DNA of 64,000 nucleotides from an uncultured Cellvibrionales bacterium (GTDB taxonomy: Bacteria > Pseudomonadota > Gammaproteobacteria > Pseudomonadales > Dasaniaceae), in the NCBI GenBank assembly GCA_913019905.1, contig CAJVZD010000005.1, positions 1 through 64,000 of the forward strand, written 5' to 3'. Shown here one piece after another: positions 60,364-64,000 of this stretch. The translations under genes were made by a program, and so were the position numbers. Under the pieces are notes generated by a model. It was not told where the DNA came from. It searched no databases and saw only the letters and a program-made list of their open reading frames with translations. The number at the start of each line of letters is the position of its first letter. The stretch's first letter is position 1.

Positions 60364-60678
60364 TCACGCCAGCGCACCACCTATAATAGCGCCGATTAAT
60401 AACGGCCCAACGTGAGCCAAAGAGAGAACGACCCCTCCAGCCCCTGCGATCGCGCCGATTAACGGCAGGCCACTAATAGATGCGGCTAAAGTGAAGAGCA
60501 TTGCGCCGAAAACGATCGACGGCAAGAATACAGCAGCCAGTGCGCCACCAATACCCCCGGCTTTTTTACCGCCTACAATACCAGCAATAAGTGGCCCGAT
60601 AACCGGTAGCCAAAACAATAATAGCGATATAAAAAACATCCATAATATACCGCCGATAACGCTGCCACTTTTTTCCAT
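60364..60678 (-). CDS. Glycine-rich small membrane protein
   Basis: This 104-residue protein has three hydrophobic segments rich in Gly, Ala and Ile with glycine-zipper spacing (GPLIAGIVGGKKAGGIGGAL; LIGAIIGGALA). It resembles small DUF-type membrane proteins of unknown function. AGGTG precedes the ATG. It converges with the GFA gene, with 16 bases between stops. Confidence 0.7.
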   Translation of the reverse strand: MEKSGSVIGGILWMFFISLLLFWLPVIGPLIAGIVGGKKAGGIGGALAAVFLPSIVFGAMLFTLAASISGLPLIGAIAGAGGVVLSLAHVGPLLIGAIIGGALA

Positions 60679-60997
60679 ATCTGCACCTGTCTGACAAAAT
60701 TATTAAGTCATTGTAAACCCGCATTGCTTTGATAGCTGATAAAGAAAACAACGCGTCGTATGTTATGCCATAGGGATATTAACCGGAGTTTTAATAAAAT
60801 GTAAGATATTTGAACATAAAGTAGCAACAACGAAAAATAATACTTCAGCGAGAATCGACGTGCCCGAAAGTTGTTCGCCTATATGAATTGATCCACAGCA
60901 GTTGAGCTGTTAATGGCAAGCAACGATTTAATGTTTTACGATGGCAGATACCTTTACTTACAGCTTGTTGGCGCAGGTGTAATATGGGCAATAACTT
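60679..60997. other. Spacer between minus-strand genes, no gene seen
   Basis: This AT-rich spacer of 319 bases between the ends of the glycine-rich membrane protein and GrpB genes contains the promoter of the former. I find no repeat, hairpin or coding frame worth reporting. Confidence 0.5.
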
Positions 60998-61588
60998 CTA
61001 ACGGTATTTATCGTCAGGTTCCCATTGAACCGTTTCCGACCACAGTTGCGCTCCACGAAACACTGTATCCATGTAGGGGTCCTTGATTGAATAGTAAGCA
61101 TTCGCATCATTCGGAAATCGACTTGCCAATTCTCGCTTTATTGCTTCGTAAGCGTCTTTAATGACATCATCGGACCTGACGTAATCTCGAAAAAGTAGGG
61201 GATAAATTTGATTAATTCTTCCGAGCTCCCTGATATGAATGTTGGCCCGCCTTTTTCCTGTCTGCTCTGTCAAAAAGGTTTTCTTGAGTTCGATTGAGGA
61301 ATTGTCAACGCCGATTAGTAGATCATTTTTATCGTCTGCGCGGTTGAAAAAGCCAGCTTTGCTTAGAAGAGAAACACACTTGTCGTCGTCCAATCGGTCG
61401 ACAGTTATTTGAACATCGATTACATCTTTGGCCGCTAGACCCGGAATAGATGTGGAGCCAATATGATCAACTCGCAGTGCTGAATGTCCGATAACAGATC
61501 GAATAGAGTTTGCAAGAATGCCAAACTCTTCTTCCCACACGGACCGATATTCAACAATCGTTATGTCATCCACTGTTATATCATCCAC
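60998..61588 (-). CDS. GrpB-family (UPF0157) protein
   Basis: This 196-residue nucleotidyltransferase-fold protein has the family's HIGSTSIPGLAAKDVIDVQI at about residues 42-61 (G-S-T/S plus D-x-x-D-x-x-I) and RANIHIRELG near the middle. It probably binds or transfers nucleotides; the function is not settled. The start is GTG 61588, and a second GTG in the same frame at 61573 comes from a local duplication that repeats V-D-D-I-T. Confidence 0.88.
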   Translation of the reverse strand: MDDITVDDITIVEYRSVWEEEFGILANSIRSVIGHSALRVDHIGSTSIPGLAAKDVIDVQITVDRLDDDKCVSLLSKAGFFNRADDKNDLLIGVDNSSIELKKTFLTEQTGKRRANIHIRELGRINQIYPLLFRDYVRSDDVIKDAYEAIKRELASRFPNDANAYYSIKDPYMDTVFRGAQLWSETVQWEPDDKYR

Positions 61589-61590
61589 GG
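61561..61590. repeat. 15-bp x 2 duplication across the GrpB start codon
   Basis: 61561-61575 and 61576-61590 share 13 of 15 bases. On the minus strand each copy supplies a GTG followed by GAT GA[TC] ATA AC, so the gene has two in-frame GTG candidates 15 bases apart. Confidence 0.85.
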
Positions 61591-61663
61591 CTCTGTCTCA
61601 ACTAATAGTCAGGGAGCTCATTGAAAAGCCTCTTGCTGCTTTAGTCTCTTTTAGTTGTGAGGG

Positions 61664-62779
61664 TTAAGCAGTGACTTGCTGATAAGCCCAGCTCAGCCAG
61701 GGCAACAGTTTTTCTACATCAGACTGTTCGACCGTCGCGCCGCACCAGATACGCAACCCGGCAGGGGCATCCTTATAGGCGCCAATATCAAAGGCGACTT
61801 CTTCCGAGGCCAACAATTTTATCATCGCTTTAATTTGTTCATCATTGGCAGCTAGTTGAAAGCAGACGCTGGTGTTTGAGCAAATTTCAGGTGTTTTTGC
61901 GAGAAAATTTATCCAGTCGTTTTGGGCAACAAACTGTGCAAGTACTTGCAAATTCTTTTGGCTCTTATCGATAGCCGCTGATAGGCCACCGATTTCTTCA
62001 ATCCACGATAAGGAGTCGAGATAATCTTCGACACACAAAAGAGAAGGTGTATTGATGGTCGCGCCTTTAAATATGCCGTCGATTAATTTACCCTTTTGGG
62101 TTAAACGAAATACTTTTGGTAGGGGCCATGCTGGGGTGTAGGACTCTAGGCGTTCAACGGCTCTCGGGCTTAAAATGAGCATACCGTGAGCACCTTCGCC
62201 GCCTAACACCTTCTGCCAACTAAAGGTGGCCACATCGATTTTTTCCCAGGGGATTTCCATAGCAAAAACAGCGCTGGTCGCATCGCAAATGGTTAATCCA
62301 GTTCGTTCGTCGCTAATCCAATCGGCATTTTCCACTTTGACTCCGGACGTCGTGCCGTTCCAGGTAAAAATGATATCGTGATCGGCGTTCGCTTTTGAAA
62401 AGTCGGGCAGTTCGCCATATTCGGCAATATAGGAGTGAGCTTCATCCAGCTTTAACTGCTTCGCAATATCAGAGGCCCATCCCGCGCCAAAGGATTCCCA
62501 CGAGAAGACGTCGACCGGACGCTGGCCTAACATTGACCACATGGCCATTTCCATGGCGCCGGTATCGGAGCCGGGAACGATGCCCAGCTTGTAGCCTGCC
62601 GGCAATCCCAGCAGTCGAGAAGTTTCATCTATGGCTTTTTGTAAGCGAGATTTCCCCAGAGCGCTACGATGAGAGCGACCCAATGAATCAGTATTCAGTG
62701 ACGAAAGATCATAACCCGGGCGTTTGGTGCAAGGGCCTGAAGAAAAGTTTGGATTTTCGGGCTTGATAGTGGGTTTCAT
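61664..62779 (-). CDS. serC: Phosphoserine aminotransferase, Methanosarcina/Rhizobium type
   Basis: This 371-residue PLP enzyme begins [20 protein letters not shown] and has [35 protein letters not shown] and the PLP Lys in [14 protein letters not shown]. These are the diagnostic blocks of the TIGR01365 SerC branch rather than the E. coli branch. It converts 3-phosphohydroxypyruvate to phosphoserine in serine biosynthesis. AAGGAAC lies before the ATG. It stands apart from serA/serB in this window. Confidence 0.92.
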   Translation of the reverse strand: MKPTIKPENPNFSSGPCTKRPGYDLSSLNTDSLGRSHRSALGKSRLQKAIDETSRLLGLPAGYKLGIVPGSDTGAMEMAMWSMLGQRPVDVFSWESFGAGWASDIAKQLKLDEAHSYIAEYGELPDFSKANADHDIIFTWNGTTSGVKVENADWISDERTGLTICDATSAVFAMEIPWEKIDVATFSWQKVLGGEGAHGMLILSPRAVERLESYTPAWPLPKVFRLTQKGKLIDGIFKGATINTPSLLCVEDYLDSLSWIEEIGGLSAAIDKSQKNLQVLAQFVAQNDWINFLAKTPEICSNTSVCFQLAANDEQIKAMIKLLASEEVAFDIGAYKDAPAGLRIWCGATVEQSDVEKLLPWLSWAYQQVTA

Positions 62780-63477
62780 TGATGTTCCTTATTGGATCCA
62801 ACGACTTTATTTCAATCGTGCGAAGGTAAAAAATTTCGGGCCCCGATAGTGCATGAAAATCCGTAGATCCTCAATAAGGAGAGTGAAATAGAAGTGAAAT
62901 AGAAGTGAATTAAGTAGTGGGCTGGTCATTTTTTGTTCGCTCTCGCATGAGGCATCATTGGAATTAGTGGAGTCTAGGGAATCGTTTGTAGTATAAAACG
63001 ACTACTCCGAATCGTGTCTCATCGTTATTACGAGCCAACCAGAAGAGCGCTAGATTACCAATGTCATTTGCTCAAGCGACGGTTTTCCGCGTCATTGAAT
63101 GGATTTAGACCTTTATTTCTCGTCTCACGCATTGCTAAGGATTAGTCATGCGTGGGTAGGAAGATGAGACTGAGGCTTTGTTATTGAATCCCGTTATTAT
63201 GGTTGATATGGCGTAGACCTTTATTAACATTACGAGGTAGCAATCGTAGTCACCACTGATGAACAGGCAGAAATAGAGTCACGGCGAGGTGCAAAACGAC
63301 GCAAAAATATTGGTCGTAGCAATTAAAAATGAAACATCGACCGTTTCCCGATTAACAGATTACCGGGCACGAATCGTAGAATGGTTCGGGTAGTACGCTT
63401 TAGATTGAAGCTGGTGCTTCTGAGGCGTCGATATCAGGCTCTGGAAAGAAATGTATTTATATGGGCCTTGCTATTTG
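62780..63477. other. 698-base spacer with one tandem repeat, no gene seen
   Basis: This long spacer between serC and the rhodanese gene, both on the minus strand, contains the 11-bp tandem repeat at 62882. It also has a stem candidate near 63120-63170, with CACGCAT/ATGCGTG nested in GTCTC/GAGAC. I see no coding frame. The serC promoter must lie at its left end. Confidence 0.5.
62882..62910. repeat. Tandem repeat, 11 bp x 2.6
   Basis: AGTGAAATAGA occurs at 62882-62892 and 62893-62903, then a partial AGTGAAT follows. It lies about 105 bases upstream of the serC start (minus strand). Confidence 0.85.
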
Positions 63478-63786
63478 TTAGCTTTGTGGAAACTTTAATC
63501 GCCAATCTTCAAATCCACCGTCAAGACTATAGGCTTGCTTGAATCCTTCTCTGAAAAAATAATCTGCCGCTCCCTTGCTGCTGTTGCCGTGGTAGCAATA
63601 GACGATGAGCGGTTTGTCCTTGTTGGCGCTAGCGACAATTTGACCAACATTTTGATCGGAGACGTGAATCGAATTTTCGATATTGTTTGCGGTAAAGGAA
63701 CCGACGTCTCTAATATCAAGCAATGTCACATCATTCGCGTCAATGAGATCGCGCGCTTCCTCTGTAGATATGCATTTATAAGACAT
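63478..63786 (-). CDS. glpE: Rhodanese-domain thiosulfate sulfurtransferase (GlpE-like)
   Basis: This 102-residue single rhodanese domain has the active-site loop YCYHGNSSKGAADYF, where the Cys is the persulfide carrier and the CYHGNSS loop is that of GlpE. It also has LLDIRDVGSF at the N-terminal strand and GGFEDWR at the end. It transfers sulfur from thiosulfate to cyanide or thioredoxin-like acceptors. I start at ATG 63786, with GGAG upstream; TTG 63798 overlaps that site. Confidence 0.9.
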   Translation of the reverse strand: MSYKCISTEEARDLIDANDVTLLDIRDVGSFTANNIENSIHVSDQNVGQIVASANKDKPLIVYCYHGNSSKGAADYFFREGFKQAYSLDGGFEDWRLKFPQS

Positions 63787-63841
63787 TTTTTGCTCCAAAG
63801 TCTGCGGATTAATGGCCAGCGACGTAATGTTTTACTGCCTG

Positions 63842-64000
63842 CTATTGTAGAACAGTTTTGTCAAGAGTTCGCATATAGACTACTTCAAATTTCAGATTGT
63901 CGGGGCCGGTGAAATAAACAGCGTAATACCCTCCCTGTGCGAAAGGAAATTCGGCGGGCCCCTCCAAAATAGTAGCGCCCAGAGTTTTCGCAAGCGAGGC
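63842..64000 (-). CDS. VOC family protein, C-terminal part only
   Basis: Reading the minus strand from the right edge, 52 codons end at TAG 63844-63842. The peptide has LGATILEGPAEFPFAQGGYY, then AVYFTGPDNLKFEVVYM, the closing strands of a glyoxalase-fold protein with the D-x-x-x-x-E-V ending. The N-terminal part lies outside the window. The 57-base gap to the rhodanese gene allows co-transcription. Confidence 0.8.
   Translation of the reverse strand, partial: ASLAKTLGATILEGPAEFPFAQGGYYAVYFTGPDNLKFEVVYMRTLDKTVLQ

Noticed and set aside
1-64000. CRISPR array, tRNA, rRNA or prophage
   Set aside because: The direct repeats are short, contiguous and without spacers; no cloverleaf or rRNA sequence and no phage structural genes were recognised.

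Overview
The window looks like chromosomal DNA of a free-living, probably marine, gammaproteobacterium. This is inferred from family content only: an E. coli-like NudK, a Rof antiterminator, a GlpE-type rhodanese, a DUF3718 protein, an AlgZ/AlgR-like LytTR two-component pair, a PEP-CTERM protein and a Methanosarcina/Rhizobium-type SerC. I see no rRNA, tRNA, CRISPR array, intact insertion sequence or prophage. Gene spacing is loose, with many gaps of 100-500 bases, and base composition is moderate and fairly even.

Left end (1-3.9 kb): a nonsense-interrupted reading frame runs off the left edge, then an orphan PEP-CTERM protein, a clear ghost gene with three in-frame stops (1752-2054), a conserved hypothetical gene and a DUF1272 zinc-ribbon protein.

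Region 3.98-30.9 kb: a long run of mostly plus-strand, mostly single-gene units encoding small stand-alone enzymes: VOC/glyoxalase proteins, GNAT acetyltransferases, GFA proteins, NUDIX, HAD, RidA, ABM, DUF1330, cupin, APH-like kinase, PPOX flavoprotein, aspartate racemase and Pth2. Minus-strand interruptions are a MarR/molybdopterin-oxidoreductase operon (11.2-14.0 kb), with a clear double palindromic operator, and a class III aminotransferase (23.8-25.1 kb). The content resembles an integron cassette array, but I could find no attC-like sites. A SYLF lipoprotein, Rof and an RNA-methyltransferase-like gene follow at 25.5-27.5 kb.

Region 31.2-37.9 kb: a tightly overlapping four-gene operon, RND periplasmic adaptor, RND permease, LytS-type histidine kinase and LytTR response regulator. 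Each junction is a stop/start overlap, so an envelope-stress or export circuit is the simplest reading.

Region 38-50.9 kb: small secreted and membrane proteins, a thiolase-like protein without a visible catalytic Cys, an RRM protein, a VF530 protein with a repetitive Ser/Pro/Lys leader, a membrane-anchored alpha/beta hydrolase, a class D beta-lactamase, a GlxA-type regulator divergent from a SnoaL/DUF3237 pair, a PilZ-like protein behind a perfect CRP consensus site, and an MBL-fold hydrolase.

Region 51.5-64 kb: a convergent pair comprising an exported transglutaminase-like/TPR protein and a TonB-like anchored beta-rich protein. This is followed by small secreted proteins, a predicted nucleotide kinase, a 562-residue protein of no recognised family, GFA, GrpB, SerC, rhodanese and the C-terminus of a VOC protein at the right edge.

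The strongest unexplained pattern is a set of short direct tandem repeats with different unit lengths (6, 8, 9, 11, 12, 13, 14, 15 and 17 bp) and sequences. They sit mostly in the spacers before genes, and in two cases directly on start or stop codons. Together with the ghost gene and a REP-like inverted repeat, this suggests local slippage-driven remodelling of intergenic control regions.
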